A stretch of 64,000 bases of DNA from assembly GCF_017183135.1 (NCBI RefSeq), contig NZ_JADDXW010000009.1, forward strand, positions 104,210 through 168,209, in the 5' to 3' direction. Shown piece after piece: positions 1 to 8,459 of the stretch. The notes below the pieces were generated by a model. That model saw nothing but the letters and a program-made list of their open reading frames with translations. It was not told the DNA's origin and made no database searches. Source of the stretch: Aurantimonas marina (GTDB lineage Bacteria; Pseudomonadota; Alphaproteobacteria; Rhizobiales; Rhizobiaceae). Position numbers and translations under genes: made by a program. The stretch's first letter is position 1. Every line of letters begins with the position of its first letter.

Positions 1-433
1 CTAGCCAGCCGTCGAGCTCGATCGCCTTGGTCTGGATGTCGCCGGCGAACACCGCTTTCAGCACCGTCGCCTCCTCGGGATGAAGCTCGTAGGCGGACAG
101 ACGATCCTGCGGGCGCAAGAGGCGTCGCGCGATCAGTGGCGAGCCAGGATAACGATCCTGTTCCATGTCCGGCTGTAACGCATTGAAATAAGGCGCAAAG
201 AGAGGGTTCGTCGCCAATTCGGCAGCAGCGCTGAGGCGGCCGACTCCCTCGGCATGTTCCCCGGTTCGCACGGCCTCCTTCGCCGACAGCGCATAGAGCC
301 CGCGTCCGGCATGGGTGTCGAAGACGCGAAACGGCTTGTCCTTGCGCTTCAGATATTCGATCAGCCGGCTCATCAGCACATGCTTCACGACATCCGCGAA
401 ATTGCCCGCGTGATAGGCATGGCGGTAGTTCAT
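1..433 (-). CDS. rlmJ: 23S rRNA (adenine-2030-N6)-methyltransferase RlmJ, 5' part only
   Basis: The minus strand from the ATG at 431-433 reads MNYRHAYHAGNFADVVKHVL and then FRVFDTHAGRGLYAL, the N-terminal signature and SAM-binding motif I of the RlmJ/YhiR family, which methylates A2030 of 23S rRNA. About 144 codons are present and the gene runs off the left edge, so the catalytic NPPY-type motif is not visible. It is divergent from the ene-reductase at 635. The identification rests on the very conserved N-terminus and I consider it firm. Confidence 0.88.
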   Translation of the reverse strand, partial: MNYRHAYHAGNFADVVKHVLMSRLIEYLKRKDKPFRVFDTHAGRGLYALSAKEAVRTGEHAEGVGRLSAAAELATNPLFAPYFNALQPDMEQDRYPGSPLIARRLLRPQDRLSAYELHPEEATVLKAVFAGDIQTKAIELDGWL

Positions 434-552
434 CCTGCTCTCGTTCCTTGGTCCCGCCGCGGGGCGCATTGCTGCTCCCCCGTTAGCGTTCCGGTGGTAC
501 GCCAGCGCCTGAACAGGAGCTTTCGTGGCGAACGCTGCGTTCATGCCCCTTA

Positions 553-567
553 CCGCATTGCGGCAAT
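553..567. promoter_or_regulatory. Overlapping small palindromes upstream of the ene-reductase gene
   Basis: CCGCATTGCGG (553-563) is a perfect palindrome around one central base, and ATTGCGGCAAT (557-567) is a second one overlapping it. They lie about 70 bp upstream of the ene-reductase ATG, in the divergent gap with rlmJ. This is the place for an operator such as the TetR-type NemR sites known for some nemA genes, but no regulator gene is visible nearby. Short palindromes also occur by chance in GC-rich DNA. Confidence 0.25.
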
Positions 568-634
568 ACCCCATCTTCGACAGCGAAATGAGGGCGGCCT
601 CCGTCCGTCTTGGCATTCACGAAAGGACACCGCA

Positions 635-1747
635 ATGGTTCAGTCGAAACTGTTTCAGCCCGTCGATCTCGGCCCTATCAAGCTCGCCAACCGCGTCGTC
701 ATGGCGCCGCTGACCCGCAGCCGCGCCAACGAGGCGGGCGTGCCGAACGACCTGCACGTCGAATATTACCGTCAACGGGCGAGCGCGGGGCTGATCATTG
801 CCGAGGCGACCAACATTTCGCCCGAAGGTCGCGGCTATGCCTGGACGCCCGGCATTTTTTCCGACGAGCAGGTCGCGGCTTGGAAGAAGGTGACGGATGC
901 CGTCCATGCAGAGGGCGGCAAGATGTTCCTGCAGCTCTGGCATGTCGGTCGGGTGTCCCACCCCGATTTGCAGCCCGGCGGCGCGCTGCCCGTCGCCCCA
1001 TCGGCGATAAAACCGCAGATGCAGGCCTTTACCGCCAATGGCCTCAAGGACGCAGAGACCCCTCGGGCGCTTGAGCGGGACGAATTGCCGCGCATCGTCG
1101 CCGACTATGCGAAGGCGGCGGAAAACGCCAAGGCGGCCGGCTTCGATGGCGTCGAGATCCACTCGGCCAATGGCTATCTTCTCGACCAGTTCCTGCGCGA
1201 CGGCGCCAACCAGCGGACCGACGATTACGGCGGCTCGATCGAAAACCGTATGCGTTTCCCGCTGGAAGTCGTCGACGCGGTGGTCAAGGTCTGGGGTGCC
1301 GACCGGGTCGGCATCCGCATCTCGCCGGTAAGCCCGGCGAACGATCTTCGCGACAGCGATCCCGAGCCATTGTTCACGCGCTATGTCGAGGAATTGTCGA
1401 AGCGCAAGCTCGTCTATCTCCATGTCATCGAGGGAGCGACGCGCACCGAGCGCGATCCGCACGCCTTCAAGGCGTGGACCCTGAAGGATCATTTCGACGG
1501 CCTCTATATGGGCAACAACCGCTACGATCGCGAGCTCGCGATCGAGCGCGTCGAGGCCGATGAGGCCGATCTCATCTGCTTCGGCCGGCCGTTCATCTCC
1601 AATCCGGATCTGGTGGCGCGGCTCGAAATCGATGCGCCGCTGGCCGAATGGGACGAGGCGACGTTCTATGGCGGCGGGAAGGAAGGCTATCTCGACTATC
1701 CCGCGATGAGCGAGGAAGAGCGGGCCCGCTACGCCAAGGCCGCCTGA
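635..1747 (+). CDS. nemA: Old Yellow Enzyme family alkene reductase (NemA-like)
   Basis: This 370-residue FMN enzyme should reduce activated C=C bonds (enals, enones, maleimides, nitro compounds) with NAD(P)H in the cytosol. Visible signatures are the N-terminal LFQPVDLGPIKLANRVVMAP, the PLTRSR loop near residues 25-30, the substrate-binding pair H176/N179 with Y181 in IHSANGYLLDQFLRDGANQR, and DDYGGSIENR at about 196-205. The ATG at 635 is preceded by AAAGGA; longer in-frame starts to the left would add about 127 residues unlike the family. The gene stands alone and ends in a strong terminator. The symbol is by family resemblance, since NemA and XenA/B types overlap. Confidence 0.85.
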   Translation: MVQSKLFQPVDLGPIKLANRVVMAPLTRSRANEAGVPNDLHVEYYRQRASAGLIIAEATNISPEGRGYAWTPGIFSDEQVAAWKKVTDAVHAEGGKMFLQLWHVGRVSHPDLQPGGALPVAPSAIKPQMQAFTANGLKDAETPRALERDELPRIVADYAKAAENAKAAGFDGVEIHSANGYLLDQFLRDGANQRTDDYGGSIENRMRFPLEVVDAVVKVWGADRVGIRISPVSPANDLRDSDPEPLFTRYVEELSKRKLVYLHVIEGATRTERDPHAFKAWTLKDHFDGLYMGNNRYDRELAIERVEADEADLICFGRPFISNPDLVARLEIDAPLAEWDEATFYGGGKEGYLDYPAMSEEERARYAKAA

Positions 1748-1775
1748 TCGGGCGGCGGCGACTGAGCCAGGGCGA

Positions 1776-1804
1776 GGGTCGGAACGCAAGTTCCGGCCCT
1801 TTTT
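1776..1804 (+). terminator. Rho-independent terminator after the ene-reductase
   Basis: A 10-bp stem (GGGTCGGAAC / GTTCCGGCCC, one G-T wobble) closes a GCAA tetraloop and is followed by TTTTT at 1800-1804. It starts 29 bp after the ene-reductase stop codon. Confidence 0.9.
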
Positions 1805-1907
1805 CTTGCGCGGCGACCAATGCCCCGTGGGCTTCCACTGCGCCACGAATGGCTCCGATCGCCAATATGAATTTTGGCGGCGCGGCCGGCTGCGGTATGG
1901 ATCGGGG

Positions 1908-4025
1908 ATGAACAAGCCGCTCCCCGTCGCCATCGGGCACTCAGCCTGCCCGCATGACTGCCCGTCCACCTGCGCCCTCGACGTCGAGCTGGTCGACGGC
2001 CGCACGATCGGCCGCGTGCGCGGCGCGGCGGCGAACGACTACACGGCCGGGGTGATCTGCGCCAAGGTTGCCCGCTATGCCGAGCGCATCCATCACGAGG
2101 ACCGGCTGTTGAAGCCGCTGCAGCGTGTCGGCGCGAAAGGCGAGGGCGGTTGGCGCGAGATCGGCTGGGACGATGCACTCGACCTGGTGGCGGAGGAATT
2201 CCTCAAGGCCGAAGCCAAGCACGGATCGGAGGCGGTCTGGCCCTATCAATATGCCGGGACGATGGGCCTGGTGCAGCGCGACGGCATCCACCGCCTGCGC
2301 CACGCCAAGCGCTATTCCGGCCAGTTCGACACGATCTGCACCAACATGGCCTGGACCGGCTGGTTCGTCGGCGCCGGCGCGATGCGGGGCGCCGACCCGC
2401 GCGAGATGGCCAAGTCCGACTGCGTGGTGATCTGGGGCACCAACGCCGTGGCGACGCAGGTCAATGTCATGACCCACGCGGCGAAAGCCCGCAAGGAGCG
2501 CGGCGCTAGGATCGTCGTCATCGACATCTACGACAACGCGACCATGAAGCAGGCCGATTTGGCGCTGAAGCTCAGGCCCGGTACCGATGGCGCGCTCGCC
2601 TGCGCGCTGATGCACATCGCCTTTCGCGACGAAACGGCGGACCGGGATTATCTCGCCCGCTACACCGACGATCCGGCCGGACTCGAAGCCCATCTCGCGA
2701 CCCGCACGCCGCAATGGGCGGCGGCGATCACGGGGCTCGGCGTCGAGGAGATCGAGGCCTTCGCGGCGCTGATCGGCCACACGCAGCGCAGCTATTTCCG
2801 CCTCGGCTACGGCTTTACTCGCCAGCGCAACGGCGCCGTGGCGATGCATGCGGCGATGTCGATCCCGGCGGTCTACGGCCATTGGCAATATGAGGGCGGC
2901 GGCGCCTTCCACTCCAACTCCGACATCTTCGGCCTCGACAAGAGCGAGATCATGGGCACCGCCTATCGCGACCCGTCGATCCGCTTTATCGACCAGTGCC
3001 GAATCGGGGCGGCGCTGACCGGCGATGCCGAGGCGCTGTGCGGCGGGCCGCCTGTCACCGCGATGCTGATCCAGAACACCAACCCGGCCAATGTCTGCCC
3101 TGACCAGCGGCTGGTGCGGCGGGGCCTTGCCCGGGACGACCTGTTCACCTGCGTCCATGAGCAGTTCATGACCGATACGGCGAAGCTCGCCGATCTGGTG
3201 CTGCCGGCGACGATGTTCCTGGAGCATGACGACATCTATCGCGGCGGCGGTCAGAACCACATCGTCCTGGGTCCGAAGCTCGTCGAGCCGCCGGAGACGG
3301 TGCGGGCCAACCATTTCGTCTTCGAGGAACTGGGCAGGCGCCTCGGCGTCGCCGACCGGCCGGGTTTCGGTCTGACCGAGCGCGACCTCATCGACAACAT
3401 GGTGAAGGCAGCCGGCCACGCGGAGGGTTACGACGGGCTGAAGCGCGATCGCTGGATCGACTGCCAGCCGCCCTTCGCGGAGGCGCATTTCCTGAACGGT
3501 TTCGCCTGGCCGGACGGCAAGTTTCGGTTCAAGCCGGACTGGACCGGCGGCCATGCGCCGAACCGGCCGCCGGACAGCCTCGGGCCGCAGGGGCCGGTCG
3601 CGGGTCTGCCGATGTTTCCGGATCATGCCGAGCTGATCGAGGCGGCCGACGCGTCGCATCCTTACCGGCTCGCGACGTCACCGGCGCGGCAGTTCCTGAA
3701 TTCCACCTTCGCCGAGACCACGGGCTCGCGCTCGCGGGAAGGGGCGCCCGAAGTCATGATCCATCCCGAAGACGCGGCGCGTGAGGGGTTGGTCCCGGGC
3801 GATATCGTGACGATCGGCAATGTGAGGGGCGAGGTCCGGCTGACGTTGGGCGTCAGCGAGACGGTGAAGCCGGGCGTTCTCGTTCATGAGGGGATTTGGG
3901 CGAATACCGATTTCCTCGACGGGGAGGGGATCAACACCCTCACCGGCGCCGATCCGGTGGCGCCCTTCGGCGGCGCGGCGTTCCACGACAATCGGGTGTG
4001 GCTGGGTACGGCGCCGAGACGATGA
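1908..4025 (+). CDS. Molybdopterin-dependent oxidoreductase, DMSO reductase superfamily
   Basis: This 705-residue protein has the N-terminal [4Fe-4S] ligand set C14-x3-C18-x3-C22 and C51, then the Mo-bisMGD domains (VVIWGTNAVATQVN and TDTAKLADLVLPATMFLEHDD) and a C-terminal molydopterin-dinucleotide barrel (FLNSTFAETTGSRSREG through GDIVTIGNVRGEV). There is no TAT leader, so it is probably cytoplasmic. At the position that usually carries the Mo-ligating Ser, Cys or SeCys I see TNMAWTG, which gives no clear ligand. No electron-transfer or chaperone subunit is adjacent, so the substrate cannot be inferred. The ATG at 1908 puts the Fe-S cysteines at the expected distance from the start. The protein resembles the formate dehydrogenase/BisC-like single-subunit group. 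Confidence 0.85.
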   Translation: MNKPLPVAIGHSACPHDCPSTCALDVELVDGRTIGRVRGAAANDYTAGVICAKVARYAERIHHEDRLLKPLQRVGAKGEGGWREIGWDDALDLVAEEFLKAEAKHGSEAVWPYQYAGTMGLVQRDGIHRLRHAKRYSGQFDTICTNMAWTGWFVGAGAMRGADPREMAKSDCVVIWGTNAVATQVNVMTHAAKARKERGARIVVIDIYDNATMKQADLALKLRPGTDGALACALMHIAFRDETADRDYLARYTDDPAGLEAHLATRTPQWAAAITGLGVEEIEAFAALIGHTQRSYFRLGYGFTRQRNGAVAMHAAMSIPAVYGHWQYEGGGAFHSNSDIFGLDKSEIMGTAYRDPSIRFIDQCRIGAALTGDAEALCGGPPVTAMLIQNTNPANVCPDQRLVRRGLARDDLFTCVHEQFMTDTAKLADLVLPATMFLEHDDIYRGGGQNHIVLGPKLVEPPETVRANHFVFEELGRRLGVADRPGFGLTERDLIDNMVKAAGHAEGYDGLKRDRWIDCQPPFAEAHFLNGFAWPDGKFRFKPDWTGGHAPNRPPDSLGPQGPVAGLPMFPDHAELIEAADASHPYRLATSPARQFLNSTFAETTGSRSREGAPEVMIHPEDAAREGLVPGDIVTIGNVRGEVRLTLGVSETVKPGVLVHEGIWANTDFLDGEGINTLTGADPVAPFGGAAFHDNRVWLGTAPRR

Positions 4026-4224
4026 CCATGCCGCGACACGACCGTTTTTGTGCGCCCAATGGTTTTTGCTGATACGTGGCGGACCAGGGAATCAAGGCTC
4101 GATAAAGCGTTCGGAATGACCCACAACTTGCAGCACGGGTCTCAACCTTTCGCGGTCTTGCTATTTCCGCATGAACGGACGGTCCTGCAACGCGATCCGT
4201 CAGCCGTATACCGCCGTCGCTGGC

Positions 4225-4662
4225 TCAGCCCCCGGCGGGCGCTTCGCGCCATTCCCGCAGCGGGAAGACGCGGTCATAGGCCCAGTTGAAGGCGAGAGCG
4301 TAGAACGCGTAGAAGGCGGCGAAACTGACATCCATCAAGAACGCCTCGACGACGCTGATCTGCAGATACAGCGCGATGACCGGCAGAAGGAAGGCCAGCA
4401 GACAGACCTCGAACAGAATCGCATGGATGACACGGATGAGCAGCGTCTTGCGTGTGCTCGAGCGCAGCCGCTGCATCAGATGATCAAAACCGAGGTTGTA
4501 GAGATAGTTCCAGATTGTCGCGGTCGTTGCGCCGATGACGGTGACAACGCCGATATCGGCGAAGGGTATATTAAACAGCCACGCGCCGATTGGCGTGGCC
4601 AGCGCCAGCCCGATGATCTCGAAGCTGATCGCATGGCGGATACGGTCGGCGGTTGAGCGCAT
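4225..4662 (-). CDS. PACE-family multidrug/biocide efflux protein
   Basis: This 145-residue protein has four predicted membrane helices arranged as two repeats. Each repeat starts with the signature of the bacterial transmembrane pair domain: DRIRHAISFEIIGLALATP and IRVIHAILFEVCLLAFLLPV. This is the layout of the AceI/PACE family, which exports chlorhexidine, acriflavine and short diamines by proton exchange. The start at 4662 begins directly before the first repeat; an upstream ATG at 4827 would add 55 residues that derive from the purN relic. It is isolated, with no adjacent LysR regulator. Confidence 0.82.
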   Translation of the reverse strand: MRSTADRIRHAISFEIIGLALATPIGAWLFNIPFADIGVVTVIGATTATIWNYLYNLGFDHLMQRLRSSTRKTLLIRVIHAILFEVCLLAFLLPVIALYLQISVVEAFLMDVSFAAFYAFYALAFNWAYDRVFPLREWREAPAGG

Positions 4663-4817
4663 GGCGACCCTCAGTTTCCGGAACCGGGTCGTCCCGGCAA
4701 AGTCATCTGGGAGAAAGGTCGTCCTTCTCGGCTCATATGGACCTGTGGCGGCGAATTGCAAAGCTTGCGCGTGCGGCGACAGGTTGAAAAAGACGACCTC
4801 AGCCGTTTGCCGGGCGT

Positions 4818-4966
4818 GCGAAGACACCAGAATATGCGGCGCGTCGGCCGTGTCATCGTCGACCGATTTCCGCGAGCCTTGGCGATCGCCGCCCGGCCGT
4901 TCGACATGCGCACGCGGCCGTCGAGCACCAGCCTCAGCGCGGAGCGATGAAGCTGGTGCTCATTGC
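4818..4966 (-). pseudogene. Decayed duplicate of the purN 3' end
   Basis: On the minus strand this stretch encodes [19 protein letters not shown] and, after a frame change, DDDTADAPHILVSSHAR. This matches the C-terminus of PurN encoded at 6019-6167 ([18 protein letters not shown], then [15 protein letters not shown]). By eye the two DNA stretches are roughly 80% identical, in the same orientation, with one single-base gap and one 3-bp indel. No other part of purN is present here. The two copies flank the broken porin gene as direct repeats about 1.2 kb apart. It fills most of the gap between the PACE gene and the porin. Confidence 0.75.
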
Positions 4967-4988
4967 CTGGCGGGTGCCTGGAGATCGG

Positions 4989-5768
4989 TCAGCGAAACCG
5001 GTACGAGATTTTTGCCCAGACGGTATGAAAGTCGATGTCATCGTCGAGGCGGCCGGTCGACCGCACGACACCGCTGGCGTCCACGAGTTCCGCGTGAGAG
5101 TCATCGCTGCCGAGGTTCGTGTACAAATACTCGGCGCCGACACTTATGTTCGGAGTAGCGAGGAATTCGGCGCCTCCACCGACTGTGTAGCCAAATTCAT
5201 CCTCATCCGGCGAGCTGACCGGCGTTAGCCCGGCAACGACCGCTGGTGTATAGCTCTGCTTGACGTTCGCATAGGCAAGGCCGCCTGTCCCGTAGATGAG
5301 GGTCGAATCGAATGCCAGGCCGGCGCGGACCCGCGCCGTCGCGAGGAGGTCGATTTCGCGGGTCACGGAGGTCGTGTTCCCCAGGGTCGTGGTGACGCCG
5401 CGGGTCTCGCTAAAGTCGGCATAAGAGATGTCGGCGACGCCGCCGAGCACGAACGTCCCGTACTGGACGTCATGGCCGATATGGACGCCCCCGCCGAAGC
5501 CGTTGTCGGAGCTGTTGGTGAAGCGGTCGATGCCATCGCTCGGCTGGTTGAAGAGTCCGTCGACATTGTTGTCGAGCAGGAGATTGTTGGTGCCGTCGGT
5601 AAAGATGCCGCCGGCTTGCCCGCCGATCTAGAGGCCGGACCAGTCGTTCGCGGTCGCAACGACCTCCGGCGGTGGCGCCGTCGGAGCGTCGACCATGACG
5701 TCGGCCGCTTCGGCCGCGGCGGTGCCGAATAGGAAACTGGCGAATGTGAGGGTAGTAAGACGGCGCAT
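4989..5768 (-). pseudogene. Omp25/Omp31-type outer-membrane beta-barrel protein, interrupted by an amber codon
   Basis: From the ATG at 5768 the minus strand gives a signal peptide (MRRLTTLTFASFLFGTAAA, cleaved near EAAD) and DWSGL, then TAG at codon 47 (5628-5630), then IGGQAGGIF in the same frame. Reading continues without a break to GAEYLYTNLGSDDSHAELV and a terminal WAKISYRFR, typical of the rhizobial/Brucella Omp25-31 and opacity-type barrels. The amber codon sits where the family has Tyr in WxGxYxGG, so one base change (TAC or TAT to TAG) explains it. The rest, about 212 codons, looks intact, which suggests a recent mutation, a sequencing error, or suppression. Without readthrough no barrel would be made. 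Confidence 0.8.
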
Positions 5769-5833
5769 GGTTCGATTGTCCTTCGCGGTGCCCGCGTTTT
5801 CAACAAAGGGAGGTTTAAGGCTCTGCTTCCATG

Positions 5834-5860
5834 ATAGTAAGCATACTTTATGGTTACTAT
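5834..5860. promoter_or_regulatory. Inverted repeat upstream of the porin pseudogene
   Basis: ATAGTAA (5834-5840) and TTACTAT (5854-5860) are perfect 7-bp inverted arms around a 13-bp spacer, in an AT-rich patch 66 bp upstream of the porin ATG. The placement suits an operator overlapping the porin promoter. The regulator is unknown. Confidence 0.4.
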
Positions 5861-6004
5861 TTTGTTAATGTGCCGGGCTTTCGAAGTCACGTTCGGCAGA
5901 ATGGTGGAGCCGCGCGATCCCAATTGTTGGTTCGCTTATTGCGCTCCAGATAGAGGTCTGGAGGTCGCGATCGCAAAATCTGCAATCGACCGGCCAATGC
6001 GACC

Positions 6005-6697
6005 TCAACCACTTCGCGCCTCCGGCGACACGAGAATATGCGGCGGGTTGGCCGTGTTGTCCTCCGCCGATTTTCGCGAGCCCTTGGTGATCGCGCGGCC
6101 ATTCGACATGCGCACGGTGCCGTCGAGCACCAGCTTCAGCGCATGGGGATAAAGCCGGTGCTCGGCCCGTAACAGCCGCGCGCCCAGCGTCTCGGCGGTG
6201 TCGTCCGGCTCGATCGCGATCGCCGCCTGGGCGATGATCGGACCTTCGTCCATGCGATCGGTGACGAAGTGGACGGTGCAGCCATGCACCCGCATGCCCG
6301 TCGCCAGCGCTCGCGTGTGGGTGTCGAGGCCGGGAAACAGCGGCAGCAGCGACGGGTGGATGTTGACCAGACGTCCGCTGTAGCGCCGCACGAAACCTTC
6401 CGACAAAATCCGCATGTAGCCGGCAAGGCAGACGACGTCCGGCTTGAGGTCGTCCAAGGCCTTGAGGACCGCCGCCTCATGCTTGGCGCGATCGGCGAAG
6501 GCGCTCTGTTCGACGGCGATGGCCGTGATGCCCGAGCGCTCCGCCGTCTCCAGGCCCGGCGCGTCGGCGTGGTTGGCGATGACGCCGACGATCTGGCCGG
6601 GATAGGTCGGGTCCATGCAAGCGGCGGCCAAGGCGCTCATATTGGTGCCGCGACCGGAGATGAGGATCGCGATCCTCTGCCGGCGGACCGCGTTCAT
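6005..6697 (-). CDS. purN: Phosphoribosylglycinamide formyltransferase PurN
   Basis: This 230-residue enzyme transfers the formyl group of 10-formyl-THF to GAR in step 3 of purine synthesis. Phosphate-binding SGRGTN lies at residues 14-19, and the catalytic triad is N112/H114 in [13 protein letters not shown] and D150 in DRMDEGPII. Its ATG overlaps the purM stop by 4 bp (ATGA), so the two are translationally coupled. The C-terminus beyond residue 190 ([15 protein letters not shown] and on) is the alphaproteobacterial tail that is repeated as a relic at 4818-4966. Confidence 0.96.
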   Translation of the reverse strand: MNAVRRQRIAILISGRGTNMSALAAACMDPTYPGQIVGVIANHADAPGLETAERSGITAIAVEQSAFADRAKHEAAVLKALDDLKPDVVCLAGYMRILSEGFVRRYSGRLVNIHPSLLPLFPGLDTHTRALATGMRVHGCTVHFVTDRMDEGPIIAQAAIAIEPDDTAETLGARLLRAEHRLYPHALKLVLDGTVRMSNGRAITKGSRKSAEDNTANPPHILVSPEARSG

Positions 6698-7761
6698 GGT
6701 AGCGGCAACGCGCCGTTGAAGGTCACCGCCGCGTCCTTGCGCGGCAGGATGCGGCCGAGGGGAACGACGGTTTCGCCGGCTTTCTGCAGGATCGCGCCGA
6801 CCGTCGCCGCGTCGGCTTCGGAGACGACGACGATCATGCCGACGCCGCAATTGAAGGTGCGCAGCATTTCCAATTCCGCGATGCCGCCTTCCTTGGCGAG
6901 CCAGCCGAACACCGGCGGCACCGGAACCGCGAACAGGTCGATGTCGGCCCTCAGCGTATCCGGCAGGACCCGCGGAATGTTTTCGACAAAGCCCCCGCCG
7001 GTGATATGCGCCAGGGCCTTGATGCCGTTCGTCTCGGCGAAGGCCGCAAGCAGCGCTTTGACATAGATGCGGGTCGGCTCGATCAGGGCTTCGCCCAGCG
7101 TTCGCTCGGCGTCGAAGGGAGCCGGGTCATCATAGCGCGCGCCGGACCGCTCGACGATGCGGCGAACCAGCGAATAGCCATTCGAGTGAACCCCGGAGGA
7201 AGCGAGCCCGAGGATCATGTCCCCGGCTTCGATCGTACCGGCCGGAAGCAGGCGGCCGCGCTCGACCGCGCCGACGGCAAAGCCCGCCAGATCGTAGTCC
7301 TTCTCGGCATAAAGGCCCGGCATCTCGGCGGTTTCCCCGCCGATCAGAGCGCAACCGGCCTGGCGGCAGCCGTTCGCGATGCCCTTGACGATGGCCTCGC
7401 CCTCGGATGGGTCGAGCTGCCCTGTGGCATAATAATCGAGGAAAAACAGCGGCTCGGCGCCCTGGACCACGAGATCGTTGACGCACATGGCCACCAGATC
7501 GACGCCGATCGTCTCGTGCAGGCCGGTCTCGATGGCGATTCTGAGCTTCGTGCCGACGCCGTCATTCGCCGCGACCAGCAATGGGTCGTCGTAGCCCGCC
7601 GCCTTGAGGTCGAAGAGGCCGCCGAAGCCGCCGATTTCGCCGTCGGCGCCGCGGCGCCGGGTCGAGCGCACATGCGGCTTGATCCGCTGCACGAGATCGT
7701 TGCCGGCGTCGATATCGACGCCCGCGTCCCGGTACGTCAGAGAGTTGCTCGTGTCGGTCAT
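6694..7761 (-). CDS. purM: Phosphoribosylformylglycinamidine cyclo-ligase (AIR synthetase) PurM
   Basis: This 355-residue ATP-dependent enzyme closes the imidazole ring of AIR. Family marks are [15 protein letters not shown] near the N-terminus, [12 protein letters not shown] at 41-52, NDGVGTKL at 66-73, the glycine-rich [12 protein letters not shown] and [16 protein letters not shown]. The start at 7761 gives the usual MTDT-type N-terminus; a start 10 codons upstream is possible. It heads the purMN operon and is divergent from the CDP-alcohol transferase gene. Confidence 0.96.
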   Translation of the reverse strand: MTDTSNSLTYRDAGVDIDAGNDLVQRIKPHVRSTRRRGADGEIGGFGGLFDLKAAGYDDPLLVAANDGVGTKLRIAIETGLHETIGVDLVAMCVNDLVVQGAEPLFFLDYYATGQLDPSEGEAIVKGIANGCRQAGCALIGGETAEMPGLYAEKDYDLAGFAVGAVERGRLLPAGTIEAGDMILGLASSGVHSNGYSLVRRIVERSGARYDDPAPFDAERTLGEALIEPTRIYVKALLAAFAETNGIKALAHITGGGFVENIPRVLPDTLRADIDLFAVPVPPVFGWLAKEGGIAELEMLRTFNCGVGMIVVVSEADAATVGAILQKAGETVVPLGRILPRKDAAVTFNGALPLP

Positions 7762-7892
7762 GGTCCCCGCCCGTTTCCGCCGAGTTGACATGATAGCAGC
7801 CCGTGAGCAAGACCCGATGCCATGGCGCGAGGAATTGTCACGATGTGTCGGTGGGCGAGCGAGCGGATTTGTTCAATGACTTGCGCGGCCGC

Positions 7893-8459
7893 ATGACCGT
7901 CCCGAATTTCATCTCGATCGCCCGGCTTCTCGGCGTCCCGATCCTCGTGTGGGCATTGATCGACGGCGATTGGCAACTTGCCTTTCTGATCTTCATCCTG
8001 GCCGGTGCTTCCGACGCCGTCGACGGGGTGATCGCCCGCCATTTCAATCAGCAGTCCACCCTCGGCCTTTACCTCGATCCGCTCGCCGACAAGGCTTTGC
8101 TGATTTCGGTTTTCGTCGGCCTCAGCCTGCTCGACCACCTGCCGGCCTGGTTGGCGGTCGCGGTGGTCAGCCGCGACCTTCTCATCATCGCCGCCGTGCT
8201 TCTGTCCTACGTCATGGGGCAGCCGGTAACGGTCCGTCCCCTGCTGGTTTCCAAACTGACGACGTTGGCGCAAATCATGCTGGCGGGAGTGGCGCTCGCC
8301 GAGCCGGCTTTCGGCTTGTCTCTGGGGAAATTCATCATCGTCCTCGTGGTGATCACCACGGTCTTGACCGGGCTCTCTGCCACCGCCTATCTCATCGAAT
8401 GGCTTCGGCACATGGCCTCCGACGGTCATCCGAAGCGCGAGGAAGGCGACCCGACATGA
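7893..8459 (+). CDS. CDP-alcohol phosphatidyltransferase family membrane protein
   Basis: This 188-residue integral membrane enzyme carries the complete CDP-alcohol signature in DAVDGVIARHF followed by STLGLYLDPLADK, that is D-x2-D-G-x2-A-R-x8-G-x3-D-x3-D. Such enzymes exchange the CMP of a CDP-lipid for an alcohol (glycerol phosphate, inositol phosphate or a phospholipid); sequence alone does not say which. Several helices follow. The ATG at 7893 gives the family N-terminus TVPNFISIARLL but has no clear ribosome site; a GTG at 7851 is the alternative. Its stop overlaps the next ATG by 4 bp, so it is coupled to the permease downstream, a common pairing with purM and hdaA in this order. Confidence 0.85.
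   Translation: MTVPNFISIARLLGVPILVWALIDGDWQLAFLIFILAGASDAVDGVIARHFNQQSTLGLYLDPLADKALLISVFVGLSLLDHLPAWLAVAVVSRDLLIIAAVLLSYVMGQPVTVRPLLVSKLTTLAQIMLAGVALAEPAFGLSLGKFIIVLVVITTVLTGLSATAYLIEWLRHMASDGHPKREEGDPT

Noticed and set aside
254..634. 127-codon upstream extension of the ene-reductase frame
   Set aside because: It is the complement of rlmJ plus the divergent gap; the family N-terminus and a ribosome site begin at 635.
617..2005. Long open frame (462 codons) on the minus strand opposite the ene-reductase
   Set aside because: It is the antisense shadow of a GC-rich gene; the translation has no family resemblance and is Arg/Asp/Val biased. Similar shadows opposite aspS, nosZ, hppA and the Mo enzyme were dropped for the same reason.
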